Source of the DNA: Blepharisma stoltei
Taxonomy: Eukaryota > Ciliophora > Heterotrichea > Heterotrichida > Blepharismidae
Reading direction: 5' to 3'
Assembly: GCA_914767885.1 (NCBI GenBank)
Contig: CAJZBQ010000041.1
Location: 811,001 to 875,000, forward strand
Length of the DNA stretch: 64,000 bases
Shown here: piece by piece, positions 1 to 11,213 of the stretch
Layout of the letters: the number at the start of each line of letters is the position of its first letter
Position numbering within the stretch: the first letter of the stretch is position 1
Program-made: the position numbers and the translations under genes
The notes under the pieces: model-generated
Database searches by the model: none
Seen by the model: only the letters and a program-made list of their open reading frames with translations
Told to the model about the DNA's origin: nothing

Positions 1-281
1 GCTCCTGCATAAACGAGATTCTATGTCTGAATATTTATTCATTAATTCTTATTTCAAATTATTCTACCTTGCTTGATTTTAGAAGTTTAATTTAAAAAAT
101 ATTTTATTTTTTTGTGAAATAAATAAGCATATTCAATTTTATAAAAACAATATACTGTCATTTTACGTTTATTAAGGATAATTAATAGCCTTTAAGATTT
201 CAGACGATTTTTAACTGAGAAAAGCTGCTAATTTTTACTTTTTAGGCTAGCTATATCGTTAGATCACATTTAGTTTCGTGT
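1..281. other. AT-rich leader without gene
   Basis: No coding frame or RNA gene is recognisable. The stretch is very AT-rich and becomes less so just before the eL33 start, so its 3' part is probably the promoter and short 5' UTR of that gene. Confidence 0.4.
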
Positions 282-644
282 ATGGCTATAAATATGGTAA
301 AGAAGCTTGATCGTCTTTATAGCAGAGCTGTATTTCTCGGGTTCAGAAGAGGAATTACTCTCCAAAACGAAAACCAAGCTCTCCTAAGAATTGAAGGTGT
401 TAAGACCAAAGAAGACGCAAAATGGTACATCGGAAAGAGAGCTGCTTACGTTTACAGAGCTCATAAAGCCCAAACCAAGAAGAACAAGCTCACCAAGTAT
501 AGAAGCATCCAAGGAAAAGTTATTGCTGTTCACGGAACTAATGGTGTGGTCAGAGCCAAGTTTGCCCATAATCTTCCACCTCAAGCTATTGGAAAATTGG
601 TCAGAGTAATGCTTTACCCTAACAGACCAGCTATTACTCATTAA
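282..644 (+). CDS. RPL35A: 60S ribosomal protein eL33 (RPL35A)
   Basis: Cytosolic large-subunit ribosomal protein eL33. Seen: after a short N-terminus, KLDRLYSRAVFLGFRRG, then ALLRIEGV, GKRAAYVYRA, GKVIAVHG and the nearly invariant end VRAKFAHNLPP...RVMLYPNRP. The length (120 aa) is normal for the family. There is no internal TGA, intron or insert. Two candidate ATGs (282 and 294) lie four codons apart; the first is used here, but MVKKLDRL would also be a typical start. Codon use is richer in G/C than the surrounding DNA, as expected for a highly expressed gene. Identification is secure. Confidence 0.95.
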   Translation: MAINMVKKLDRLYSRAVFLGFRRGITLQNENQALLRIEGVKTKEDAKWYIGKRAAYVYRAHKAQTKKNKLTKYRSIQGKVIAVHGTNGVVRAKFAHNLPPQAIGKLVRVMLYPNRPAITH

Positions 645-881
645 CTAATCACATTTTAGGAATTTTTTATTTATTGTTTTACTTGAATATATAGTTAATT
701 ATATGCAGCATAAGCTATTTGTGTTGAAAGAATAATTTAAGAATATTTCTGAAGATTGACTTCTTTAGGAAAAGATAGGATTTTTGCAAATTTCTCTCAT
801 AAATTAAGATAGCGCAGATGGCTTAACTTGAAGAAGCATTTTTAATTATAAATATATCATTATTTAGAATTAAAAAACTCA

Positions 882-1403
882 CTAAGCGAATCTGCAAAAT
901 AAACTGGTTTTCGATCTTTGATGCTTTGTCTTTCTGAATTTTAATATTTTAATTAAATCAAAGTCAGAAATATTGATAATTTTCAATATCTTTGAAATAA
1001 TTTCTTCCCCTTCAGAACTGAGCTTCGGTGTCATTGTAATCAATTTCACAAGCATTTGTATAGCTTCATTATCCTCTAGGATTTTATTATGTGCAGATTC
1101 CTCCCTTTCATTTTTTTTCACTTCATTTTTTAAAAAGTTAATTTGGAGGTTCTGCAATTGGAACATTTTTTCTTGCTCCTCCAGCTCAAATTTTAAGTCA
1201 GCGATTTCTTGCTGCAGCTTTATGATGGTGATTGTATCATCATTTTCACTATCTTTTGCGTCAAATAGTATTATTGAGGATACTGAAAAATCATTTTGGT
1301 CTATTTCGGGAGTTATGGATACGTCTGGCAAAAAATCCAAATCTATGTCACTTACTTGAGTGAATATGTCATTCTTGTTATTTATAGTTTCTTTATACTC
1401 CAT
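882..1403 (-). CDS. Hypothetical coiled-coil protein
   Basis: Not recognised. The 173-aa product has an acidic N-terminus (residues 1-55) followed by a predicted coiled coil (about residues 58-105, IIKLQQEIADLKFELEEQEK-type heptads) and a basic C-terminus with KFRKTKHQRSK. It ends on TAG. No TGA codons or inserts are evident. The neighbours, eL33 upstream and HMG-CoA reductase on the same strand further right, give no functional clue. The ATG at 1403 is the first in frame. Confidence 0.55.
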   Translation of the reverse strand: MEYKETINNKNDIFTQVSDIDLDFLPDVSITPEIDQNDFSVSSIILFDAKDSENDDTITIIKLQQEIADLKFELEEQEKMFQLQNLQINFLKNEVKKNEREESAHNKILEDNEAIQMLVKLITMTPKLSSEGEEIISKILKIINISDFDLIKILKFRKTKHQRSKTSLFCRFA

Positions 1404-1600
1404 ATTTTAGTTTATCAGAATAATGGTCATTTAAAAATAAATATATAATATAGCTTTTTTTAACTCTTAACTGGTTAATTATACTGAATAAAGACCTTAA
1501 TATAAATTTTAAAAGCAGTATGGAATAATATTGCAAGAGAAGAAAAGAAAATATCATGTAAAAATAGCCATGACAATTTGGCATTTAGTGATAAGACAAT

Positions 1601-3998
1601 TTATAATTTAGGAATTGGATTATAATAAGCACTTAAAAATTTCCTAGCTACTTTCAATATTTTCTGTTGTGACTTGCTCATATGCTCCTGCCTGAAGTCG
1701 ATTTTTTGTTGAATATACATAATGTACTTATCTTCTCCAGTTTTTTCTTCCTCTTTGAAAAACTTTAGCCAATAAAGATACGAATTTGGCTTGGTCATAT
1801 CATTCTTTTTCACCTTATTCAAGTCTCTAATCGACGTGCTCATTGTCTCCAATATATCTCCTACTTCTGTTATTTTTCTGATCAGTTCTACGTCAATTTT
1901 TGTTTCTCCTAATAAATCACATAAAAACATAAGGGTCGCGCACATTTGTTTTTTTCTGTATTCAAAAAAGTCATCAAAGCTCAAGTCGCCATCTTGTTTA
2001 GCCCTGATATTTGAAAATAAAACAGTTTTGGCTTCTCTTCTTATCTCTTCAGCGAGCACATTGGAATTTTGTACAGTTTGGCTGATCCAGCCATCAATGT
2101 GGTAGTTAAAAATATTCCAGAGCTCTCTGACTAGGTAAACAGCGAATTCTATATATGAATCAGCTCCTTTTACTAAGCGGCCTAAAGAAAGGTCATCTCT
2201 CTGTGTAATTGCTAAGAAAACTTGACCTACTTTATGGATATCCCAGCAGTTGAGAAGACTAATAGAAATTAAATCAAGCCAAATGCAGAGGAATTTCATT
2301 TTGTTTCTCAGCTCCGCATTTGCTCTTGGCAGTTTTGGCTCAAATCTGACGAATTCCAGCATGGCTAAAAAATTGATAATCCACTCATACTTGTGTCTTC
2401 CGAACAATTTTTCATGAATATCCATGATTAACTCCGTAGAAAACGGCTTGGCTTTATTATCAATCACAATGTGAATTCCATGCAGAGTTGGACAGTCAAA
2501 CGCAATACTCAGCTTAAAAGGAGGAATTCCATCAGGAATATCTACATAAAAGGTATTTAATGCGTTTTGCTGGCCTTTTTGTTTTTTAGCCAATGTATGC
2601 AGCTGATGAGCTGCTAAATATTCAAGTGCTGTTTGATGGGTTATTGACTTTCTCTGTTTCATATATTCTACTACTTCGTCTACAAGCTCACTAGGGACTC
2701 CTGCAGCTATTGCAATATTTTTTGCATGCAAGCCCATATGTCCTCTCTGTATTCCTTCAGTTACCATCGCTCTAAGACTAGAAAAATTACAAGCAAGCCC
2801 TACACTTGCCATGACCTGCGCCAGTTCTAATGCAGAAGGAAACCCAAGAATATACTGTGTGGTCTGATATAAAGAATTTGACTTTAAAGCACCGCCTTGT
2901 GTGCCGACTGCTATTGGGATTTCGAGCCTTCCGTAAAAAAAGTTACCTTCAGTCCAAAACTCGGTAAGCGGCTGGTAATTTCCATTTCTGCAGCACCATG
3001 CGTGGGCTGCGGCTTCTATTCCTCTAGTATCTTGGCCTGTAGCCAAACCGACTGCGTCAATTCCATTTAAAATTCCTTTATTGTGAGTGCATGCTCTATA
3101 TACACTGAGTCTTGCGAACTCTAAAGCTTCTATCATTCTTTTTGATACGTCTAAGCCAGGCAAACTTTTATAGGCCATATCTTCTATTGGAATTCTGAAT
3201 TCTGTTATTACTCTTCTTTGTGTGCAGTAGTTTGATAGGATTCTCAGCCCAGTTCTGCAATTCGGGATAAGAGCTAAGACGTCCTTTGCTAAGTTTTCAC
3301 ATAATGAGTTCACAATGTTTTGCACCTGAAGTGTATTTCCTCAGGACTATTTGGTTCGTCAGACATTTGCTTGACGTTACTGATTAAATGCTGAAATAGC
3401 TCGATAAATATTTCCAAAAAAAACTTTGACCAAAAGACCTGCTACAATTTGCACCCATAGCGTCACAGACATTAACAGAAATTTCCACAATCCCCATTAC
3501 AGCAGAAAGCTGAATAAAGGCTATATCAATCACTCCTCCACCCCTGATAACCATTCTTGGGCAATATTCTTGGTTAGCTTTCTTTATAAGTTTTTCTTTA
3601 TGTGACTCAATGATTGTTTTCGCATCAGTCGGCTCAATATCAAGAAGTTGGATTTGGCCTGTCATGATGGGTGCTGTAGAGCTTGATTTAAACCCACCGT
3701 GCTGCTTGATTAACTTTGCAGCTGACGTAGCTGCAGCTACTATAGAAGGCTCTTCTGTGCACATAGGGACAATATAATTTTTGTTGTTTACTTGAAAGTA
3801 TAATCCTAGTCCTAAAGGGAGAGAAAGCCGACCTATACAATTTTCAATCATAAGGTCTGCAGTCTTTAAATCAAGACCACCGTCTGAGATAGATCCATTT
3901 ACCTGTGGGAATAAAGCGCGTATTATTTCTTGCCGCTCCTGGATGGTCTTTTTATGAAAGCCGGACATATGTGTGAGAGATTCAGACATAGTGTTCAA
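1601..3998 (-). CDS. Class II HMG-CoA reductase with C-terminal extension, interrupted by an insert
   Basis: Reduces HMG-CoA to mevalonate. The N-terminal part (3998-3456) has GGLDLKTADLMIENCIG, EEPSIVAAA with the catalytic Glu, and DAMGAN. The part from 3325 on continues IVNSLCENLAK, LRILSN, THNKGILNGID (catalytic Lys), ATGQDTRGIEAAAHAW (catalytic Asp) and GIQRGHMGLHAKN (catalytic His). This is the bacterial class II pattern (MvaA-like); there is no sterol-sensing membrane region. Between DAMGAN and IVNSL lies an insert of about 130 bp with an in-frame TAA. After the reductase core come about 330 further residues (3'-most 1 kb) not present in MvaA: soluble, helical-looking, unrecognised. The best join needs one nucleotide more than the repeat spacing, next to an A run. 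Likely acquired from bacteria long ago; its codon use now matches the neighbours. Confidence 0.85.
3319..3455. other. Insert (IES-like) in HMG-CoA reductase, 8-bp direct repeats
   Basis: TTTGCACC occurs at 3319-3326 and 3448-3455 (distance 129). Removing the DNA between them, plus one nucleotide in the adjoining A run, joins DAMGAN directly to IVNSLCENLAK, as in class II reductases. An alternative TA-to-TA excision (3334/3443, 109 bp) also restores frame but leaves about seven extra residues. It is not an intron: all clear introns here are 15 nt. Confidence 0.6.
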
Positions 3999-4298
3999 TT
4001 AATCAGTATTGTATTATTTATCACAATTTATATAATAATCACAGTAAAGCCATTGATATGGGGGTTTTCTTGATTAAAAAGGATTAAATAATCAATAAAG
4101 AATATTATTAAAGTTTTAATATAATATCTCTAAAAAGATTTCAGAGGAAGTAATAGTGTTATTAATCTACACTAAATTCGGTATTTCCTTCTAGAGTCTT
4201 CTAAGAAATAATATTTTCATTCATTATTTTTCTCATGAATATTTGTGAAATTAGATATAAATGCGACTAATAAATAGAGCTATATCAAAGTATATATA
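3999..4298. other. Divergent intergenic spacer, AT-rich
   Basis: Lies between the starts of the HMG-CoA reductase gene (minus) and the small acidic gene (plus), so it should hold both promoters. No motif, RNA gene or repeat was recognised. Confidence 0.4.
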
Positions 4299-4613
4299 AT
4301 GGAAACCCAAAAAGCCAGCACTTTACCATCAAAAAACCCAATTGAGTGGCTTAATCAATTTTTAGAGAGCCCTAATCCATCAACAAAAGAAAATTATGAA
4401 GGTCTTAATAAACTGACCTATAGAACTGGGAATCTAAACACATTATACGAAATCAAAGGCAAGCTTGAGCTATTACTTCACACAAAGCAAGAAATTGTGA
4501 ATGGGTTTGAAAATTACCAGGCTGCTGAACTTGAAGATGAGGTCTCGTCTGAATCGACTTCGAGCGAGCATGGAAATGAGTATGTCCCGTTTTCAGATGA
4601 AGAAAACCAGTAA
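4299..4613 (+). CDS. Hypothetical small acidic protein
   Basis: Not recognised. It has 104 residues, a hydrophilic helical middle (LNTLYEIKGKLELLLHTKQEI) and a strongly acidic, serine-rich tail (about residues 78-104, EDEVSSESTSSEHG...FSDEEN) that looks like a casein-kinase-2-type phosphorylation region. There is no signal peptide or membrane segment. No TGA or intron. It ends on TAA and is followed by a 550-bp gap. Confidence 0.5.
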   Translation: METQKASTLPSKNPIEWLNQFLESPNPSTKENYEGLNKLTYRTGNLNTLYEIKGKLELLLHTKQEIVNGFENYQAAELEDEVSSESTSSEHGNEYVPFSDEENQ

Positions 4614-5166
4614 ACAAATATTAAATAAAGCTTTTTGGTTAATAGTTATATCATATACATTGTTTAAAAGCCTATATAGCAAAATGATACTTATTAAAGT
4701 CAATCTGATAATTGATTATCAATTTTTTATCTATCAAATTAATTTATTTCCTATCAAAATCATTGTCGATTTGTTTTAATCCTGGATGGACTCCCAGTCA
4801 CTCTTAGCCAGCAATCTCTAAACGTTTATTTGCTCTTCTATCGCCATTAATAAATCTATCTTCAGTTAAGTATTGAGCAAGTCCATTTGTTCCTACATTC
4901 TCTAGTCTTGTTTTATAATTAATATTGTTTTTATCCCCATAGTAAATTATTCCTTCTTGAATTTAATGTGAGAAATTATATATGACCCATAATCATTTTA
5001 CTCTGACTTCAAATCACATAATAGGTACAGTCTTTTTGAATCTAGTGACAGGCAGCTCTTTTATCTGGATTAAATAAGGCTGAATTTAAGACTTTTAAGC
5101 CCTTTATTGAGCTAGAAGTGGCTAAAAGTCAGAAAAATTATAAGTTGTGACTTTTATATCATAAAT
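4614..5166. other. Intergenic stretch with a slightly GC-richer patch
   Basis: No gene found. A patch near 4780-4830 (around CTGGATGGACTCCCAGTC) is less AT-rich than its surroundings and could be a remnant of a mobile element, but it has no clear repeat boundary and no resemblance strong enough to assign. Confidence 0.3.
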
Positions 5167-7473
5167 ATGGAAAAAGGATATGAAAAATTATCAAAAGTTC
5201 TAGGCTCAGACAAAAGTAATAAACTTGATTTTTTAGAAAAAATAATAGAATGTGTCTTTCAAGACTATGACTGCCTCCCTGAAGAGTTTGAAGCTCAATT
5301 TTCAAAATCGGTAGTTTACCTCCTCTGCTGAATTTTGCTTCCAAGAATCGACCCACCTCCATTACCCCAAGATTTATTAATCCTACGCTCTCAACTCGAC
5401 ATTGACACTTCTAGTTTATCTTCCATCTTATACAGCAAGCTGATAGAAACCTACAATAAGCCAGGCATACCAGAAACTTATAAAATTTTGCTTTACAATG
5501 ACACACTTATTTCAATATCTTTACTGATCCCAAAATTTAACACAGAATTTTTATCTGTCCTTCTGGCTAGTGACTCTATTCCTCCTTTGCTATGAATTCT
5601 TACTTATACTCAGTATGCAAGCATTGCAATCCAATTGCTGCCAAGAGCTATCATAAAGAAAGATGGAGTAAAAGAATTGATTAATTCCTTCGGCAAAGGT
5701 GACAATAAAGACAAGCTTAAAAATCTCGCTGTAAAAGTGCTGACTTCTCCGCCTAATAAATGAACAGAAATACCAAGAGACGAGTATGTAAGAAATATAT
5801 GTGATCAAGCCGTAGACTTGATGATAAATCATAAGTGCGATGCATATGTAGACTCTATATTAAGTGAAACTGCTAATATATTGCTAAATAATTATCCAGA
5901 TGAAGTTCTAAACTTATTTTTGAGACATATAATGATAACTCCAGGAGAAATTGAAAGCAAAATGATTTGTCTAGAATATTTGATGAAATATAACCCTCCT
6001 CATAGGCTTATATTATACCATGTATCTAATAACTTTGCGTTTTTTATGAATGCTTATGAGTATCTTCAAGGCTATAAAGCATTATTGGTTAACTCAACAG
6101 TAAATTCTATTATGCTGCAATTTTTTAAGTATTGGCCTGAAGCCTCTCATCAGCTTTATGATTATGTGTCGCAGCCTGACCATTTATGATCATTTACTAT
6201 CAATGATGACGGACAAGTCTTTGCTATAGATACTGCTCCAGATCCAATTGAAAAAATTGATTTTTACAATAAAATCACAAACTTGATTGAGCTACTCTCT
6301 TCTTCTCCTTTATCTGAAAAAGCTTGTGCAGACCTATTTTCAATGCTTCTCCAGCGTTTTAACGAGTCCTCACCTCTAGATTCTGTATATCTCATTGTAT
6401 ATATGGTTCAAAATTTAGGACAAGAAAGGCTGCTTATGCATCCTAAACATATGAGCTTCTTTTTAACAAAAATGCTTGACTCCCAAGACCCAAGTATTCT
6501 TGAAATCACTTTGACAATCCTCTCAATGAGCTTAGCTGGCGTCTCTTTTTCCATTGAAGATAAATCCTTTTTAATCCAAATTTCTCCAAAAGTAATCGAC
6601 CTTACAAGCCATCAAAACCTTGAAATAAAGCAGCTAGCTGGTGCTGTGAATTCTATGATTTCTCAAGCGATTTCACAAAGCACTATAGAAGTCACAAAAG
6701 ACGATAAATATGCAGACATATATAAAGATCTAAGCTCAAAAAAGCCATATGAAAGAGCATTAGGGTTATTCAGGATAAGCACACTAATAAAAAACCAAGA
6801 AATCGAAATCCCATGGAGTGCTATAGAAAATGCTATAGAAGACGAAGACACTTTTGTGTTTGGGAACTTAGTTAAAGCTTATATGAGCTTGTTTACTGTA
6901 AAGAGAGAGCTCACATTGCAGAGGCTTAAAACTGTTTATCGCCAAGCTTCTGTTTTATCGAAAGAAAAAATTATGGAAATTATATATCAGTTGATAAGAA
7001 TGATGCAGGATAAAACAATTTTGGTAGAGTCTAGCTTGTTTGTGTGGATGATAAGTTTGTTTAGTACAGAAGAAGATGAAATGCTGAGAAATGGAATTAT
7101 GAGTGTGATTGCTGAGCTTGTGAAGTATGGAAAAGGAGGGATAAGTGGGGGTTTTTCGTTTGTGATGAGATCTGCTCTGAATTCAGTGAAAATATCTTCT
7201 GCAAGGGTACAGTCAGCACAGCCTGTTGATGGTCTGCTAGTGTCTGCTTTAAAGCTGATTGCTAAAGCAGTTAAGCATGTTCCTATTGAAATTCTTCAGG
7301 ATGATATCCAGGATATCCATGATTCAGTACACATTTTAGAACAATTTTATAAAAAAGACGATAATATCTCTATACTTATCAAATCTATACTTATAAAGCT
7401 AGAATCTTTATATTCAGAGCTGCTAGGAACGATAAACATTAAAAATGTTCCATATGATTTTGGATTTAAATAA
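5167..7473 (+). CDS. TANGO6/RTP1-like HEAT-repeat protein
   Basis: A 768-aa helical-repeat protein read through four TGA = Trp codons (near 5328, 5593, 5761, 6187). The family (TANGO6 in animals, Rtp1 in yeast) acts in RNA polymerase II assembly/nuclear import and Golgi organisation. Clues: PPNKWTEIPRDEYVRNICDQ resembles the motif preceding the RTP1 C1 domain, and IENAIEDEDTFVFGNLVKAY resembles the 'dpDsYVyLnAIkgL' signature; the C-terminal 120 residues have the spacing of the C2 domain. The start MEKGYEKL at 5167 is the first ATG of the open frame. No insert or intron in 2.3 kb, unlike many neighbours. The family call rests on motif memory; generic ARM/HEAT protein is the fallback. Confidence 0.55.
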
Positions 7474-7540
7474 TTTTTGAAATATAATCTGAATAATTAA
7501 ATTAAAATGTTTATGAGGTAATAATTTATTATTATTCAAG

Positions 7541-7834
7541 ATGCAAAAGAACCTCAAGAATAAGCCAAAATTCAAAAAAGGCCACACTAAAGCTAAAAAC
7601 ACTCCAAAGATGAAGAAAAAAGATAAGGGGATGAGCTGGAAGGTTACTAAAGATATTGATAAGAAAATTGAGAAAGTTATGGCAGCCAGAGCTGAAAAAT
7701 TCGATGAGAAGTTTGATTTAGTAAAAGCAGATGAAAGGCATCTTGATATTAAAGGCAAAAAGCATCCTAATCTTTTGTCCTGTTTACTAAGAAAAATAAT
7801 TGAATGTTTTAGAAAAATTATTGCTAATCTTTAA
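7541..7834 (+). CDS. Hypothetical small lysine-rich protein
   Basis: Not recognised. It has 97 residues and about one third Lys in the first half (KNLKNKPKFKKGHTKAKN...KMKKKDKG), suggesting a nucleolar or nucleic-acid-binding protein. The middle IDKKIEKVMAARAEKFDEKFDL is helical. The last 25 residues (LSCLLRKIIECFRKIIANL) are hydrophobic and compositionally different. This tail may be read from an AT-rich insert or 3' flank rather than being native; the true C-terminus is uncertain. Confidence 0.5.
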   Translation: MQKNLKNKPKFKKGHTKAKNTPKMKKKDKGMSWKVTKDIDKKIEKVMAARAEKFDEKFDLVKADERHLDIKGKKHPNLLSCLLRKIIECFRKIIANL

Positions 7835-8396
7835 AAAAAATGTTTTAATATTTGGCTTAATTATTTTTAATATATATTAATGCTTATCATAAAAAAATCC
7901 CAAGCAAATTATATTAAATTTAAGATAGCTACATACGTTTTATAATTAATATAAATTTGTCATTAAATATTTGTAAACTTTGATATTAAAAGAATAAAAA
8001 TTTTTTAAATAAAAGTAATACCCCACTAAATAAACTAAATAAGGGAGAATTAAGAAAAAAAAATCATAATCGAAATCCGAAATATTAAGATTTTAAAATC
8101 TTTCTTTCTAAAACTAAATTATATGAAGTAAGCTTTCTATTTATTCTATCGAAGATAAATGAATAAAAAAGCACAAATCCGATTTCTAATATTTATGTAA
8201 AAATTTTCCATGGCGTCGAATTGAATCGTTATTACCTTTGGCGACGAAAAATGCTTTTATTTTTGCTTGTGCATATTTCTCAATACTTTTTCAGCATTTC
8301 TTCGGTAACCCTAAAAAATTTAAGACGCCTATTCTTTTCTTAGGCTTCCACAGCCTTGGTCAAAGAAAATGCGCGACTAGTTATCTCAATTATAAA
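7835..8396. other. AT-rich intergenic region upstream of CPSF4
   Basis: Extremely AT-rich to about 8200, then more balanced. An open frame in phase with CPSF4 runs from 8238, but its hydrophobic sequence is not part of the CPSF4 family, so it is treated as 5' leader. No repeat or RNA gene recognised. Confidence 0.4.
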
Positions 8397-9157
8397 ATGG
8401 AAGAAGAGACCACTAGCACAGATACTCTATCCGAAGGAACTGACATTCTCGACCCCAGAGTCTGCAAGAGCTTCTTTGCGGGTAACTGTGAAGCTGGCAA
8501 GTTATGTACTTTTAAACACACTTTTCCCATCCGTGAGGTCGTTTGCAAATATCATCTTCTCTACAAAAACTGCTCAAAGGGCTCTCTTTGTCCTTTTCTT
8601 CATGAAATCACTGAAGATAAAATTCCTGACTCCTTCGTATACTAAAAATCTCAAAATTAGCTTATTTTATATATATAAACTGCAAAAAAATATTTTTTTA
8701 TGAGGAGAGTGAGTGCCGCAACTTTATGATTGATGGAGAATGCAAGAACCCAGACTGTAAATTTAAACACAGTGCTGAAAGACGCGAGCAAAAAGAATGC
8801 ATCTACTACAAGATGGGATTCTGTGAGCAAGGCAAGTTCTGCAAATTCAAGCACATCAGAAGAGAAGTCTGTCTGCAGTATGCTGAAACTCAAGCCTGCA
8901 TATTAGGTAACGCCTGCCCTAAGGAGCATATTGATTATATAGACGAAGCTTATTTGGAGGATGCCTTTTATAAATACCACCCAGACGCAAAAGACGTGAA
9001 TTACCATCAGGCTTTTCAGCTCTGCTTTAGGTGCATGAAGTTTGGCCATATACCTGCTAAGTGTACGGAGCCAGTTGAGCAGAAAGTAAAAGGAGTGAGG
9101 TGTTATAGATGTTCTGAATTTGGCCATAAATCCAATCAGTGCTTTTATCAGTATTAG
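8397..9157 (+). CDS. CPSF4: CPSF4/CPSF30 polyadenylation factor, interrupted by a short insert
   Basis: Zinc-finger RNA-binding subunit of the cleavage and polyadenylation specificity factor, which recognises the poly(A) signal. Five CCCH fingers are visible in order: CKSFFAGNCEAGKLCTFKH, CKYH...CPFLH, CRNFMIDGECKNPDCKFKH, CIYYKMGFCEQGKFCKFKH, CLQYAETQACILGNACPKEH. Two CCHC knuckles follow (CFRCMKFGHIPAKC, CYRCSEFGHKSNQC). The spacing matches CPSF4 except that an insert with a stop separates fingers 2 and 3. Start MEEETTSTD (8397) is chosen because upstream in-frame sequence is not family-like. Ends on TAG. Confidence 0.9.
8627..8712. other. Short insert (IES-like) between CPSF4 zinc fingers 2 and 3
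   Basis: Removing 83 bp between TGA at 8627-8629 and TGA at 8710-8712 gives KIP-ECRNF, the exact canonical spacing between fingers 2 and 3. A TA-to-TA excision of 59 bp (8640/8699) also restores frame but leaves about ten extra residues. The insert is strongly AT-rich and contains in-frame stops. Confidence 0.6.
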
Positions 9158-9239
9158 AGTGCTGAAAATCAGGCATGTTGTAAAAAATAAAATAAAATAA
9201 ATTATAAACCTTCAGCGAAATTTATTTCTATATTAATAG

Positions 9240-11213
9240 TTAATTACTTTTAATGACTTCTTTTATAAGCTGCGCAATTAATTCGCTATTTTCTTCAGTA
9301 AAGCCAAGCCCTTCTAGGTCATCTAGCACAAATTTTGTATCAATTTCAATCTGCTTCATCATTTTTTCCTGGTCAGATTCTGCTGCATTAGGTGTATACT
9401 TGCTTAAAAGTTCCCCAGATTTTCTGATTTGTTGATAAGTCTCATTAACCAGCTCTAAATACCTAATCAAAATTTTTTCAACTACTCTTTGTTTAGACCC
9501 AGATTCAAGATTAATTTGTTTTAAAGGCTGCAAAAAGCTCCCTACAAAAGGAGATGGGTTAATAGGAGACGGCCTATTAGTCATTCTATATGATGCTGGA
9601 ATCGACCTTATTGCTTCTAAATTAGATAAACATTGCCGGGTCAAAGCTTCAGCCAGACATCTCGTGCAAGGATCTAAAAGATTCTGCAAAAGGCTTTCTT
9701 TTTCTAATAAAACTTCTGCACCCATCTCAATTTCGCTAATCCTTTCCTTTAAAGTTTTTACTTCTTTTACTAATAAAACCAAAATATCAATCCCAACCCC
9801 TTGATTTTTGCTTTGAAAATTCAAATTTCTGGTAATAAAATTCACAAAAGTCGAGACTATTTGAAAAGAAAGCTTCATAAACCTCGCTTTTAAGTGCTCA
9901 ATTTGCAGGGCTTTGTCCCAGCAGACTTTTAAAGCAGCTATATAAGCTTCGCTGGGGTTTTGTGATAGCAGGATTTCTAAAGACTCAGATTTTAAGAGCT
10001 TGCATAAAGGGCCAATGATTTCTTTTTTTTTTAATTCGAAAAATGTGGGGAGGTTTAGTCTGTCTTTGAATTCTTGGTATTCTTGAGAGTCTTTAAATTG
10101 GGCTGGGTTTGGGAGATGCGAGGCAAGATAGTCAATAAATTTCATTGTAACTGAGATAGATTGCAGATATTCTTGCTGAAAAGTTGGCAAGTAGACTGTT
10201 GGAATATTTGAAATGGATTTAAAGACTGCACTCCATAGAGATTTCAGTAAAATATTGCAGATCGGGGCAGCACTGATGTAAAGGATTAATCTTCCATTTG
10301 AAAGTTCTTCTTGAATTAACTTGAAGTACAGGGTTAAATCTATTGTATCTTGGACTTTGGCGCCTGAAATTAAATCATTCAAAATAGGAAGCACTGATTT
10401 GTCTCTTAAAAGTACCTGTGCTTCTGATTCAAGATTAAGGTGTTTATAAGACCTAAGTAGGCATTTAAAATGCCGCTCTGCTTTTTTAGAGGTGCTTCAG
10501 GCTACTAATTCTCTTGAAAGTAGCAATAAAAAGTCAGACTTTAGCTGTGAATATAATGCGTTATAACCCCCTTTCAAAATTTCCCCAACACCTGCAAGCG
10601 CTCTACTAATCCTTTCAAATAAAGCTCCATGGTTCAAGCTAGTATCATTATTCATACATTCATTAGAAACCTGCCTTAAAGCAGGCAGCTTCGCCTCAAC
10701 CTCAGACAAATTCATTTCAATTTTTTCAGATTCTCTTTTTTTCTTTAAATTCGCCTGCTCTTCATTGTCAATTTTTATAGCTTCAGCTGCTTTAGAAGCA
10801 GCATCACGGGCTCTTTGATATATGAGATTGGTTTCTTCACAAAATTCTGAGGCTGATTTGTGCAAGACTTGGATTTCTTCTTCGAATTCAAGCAGCAGGT
10901 CAGGGATTTTTATGAGTTTGTCAAAATCCATTTGGATGTGGTGGGAAAGGGATTTTTGGGTTGAGTCTAAATAGGCTTTGAGGTCTTGTTTAAGGAGGCT
11001 AGCCGAATTAAATAAATTGTGAGTTCTGCCTGCGAAGCAAGAGCTGAGGAAATCGTCGATATTTAGGTTGGATTCAGATATTAAGTGAAGAGGAAATTCA
11101 GAGCGAAGCTTTCGTTGGAGACTGTGAGCTAGTTCCTGGACTGACATATTAATTTCAATTAGTTTAGAAATATGTTTAATTACTAAGCTAAGTTGAAAGG
11201 CTATGCTGGCCAT
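9240..11213 (-). CDS. COG2: Conserved oligomeric Golgi complex subunit 2 (COG2)
   Basis: COG2 is a lobe-A subunit of the COG tether for retrograde intra-Golgi vesicles. The N-terminal domain has NIDDFLSSCFAG followed by a long heptad region (about residues 60-180), the family's signature region. The C-terminal COG2_C domain has YLPTFQQEYLQSI...FIDYLASHLP and YQEFKDRLNLPTFFELKKKE, matching the 'Y..F..KWNLPVYFQ+RF+E' pattern. It is continuous through one TGA = Trp near 10496. About 657 aa, somewhat shorter than animal COG2. The real start may be the Met of MSVQELAHSL (about 11147) rather than 11213, since the first 22 residues are hydrophobic and not family-like. No inserts. Confidence 0.75.

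Noticed and set aside
5335-6189. Several short frames that would be separate genes or a broken pseudogene under the standard code
   Set aside because: They are one continuous frame when TGA is Trp, and the joined protein is a coherent HEAT-repeat protein.
9253-9435. Plus-strand frame opposite COG2
   Set aside because: Hydrophobic shadow of the COG2 C-terminus; no homology and contradicted by the conserved minus-strand protein.
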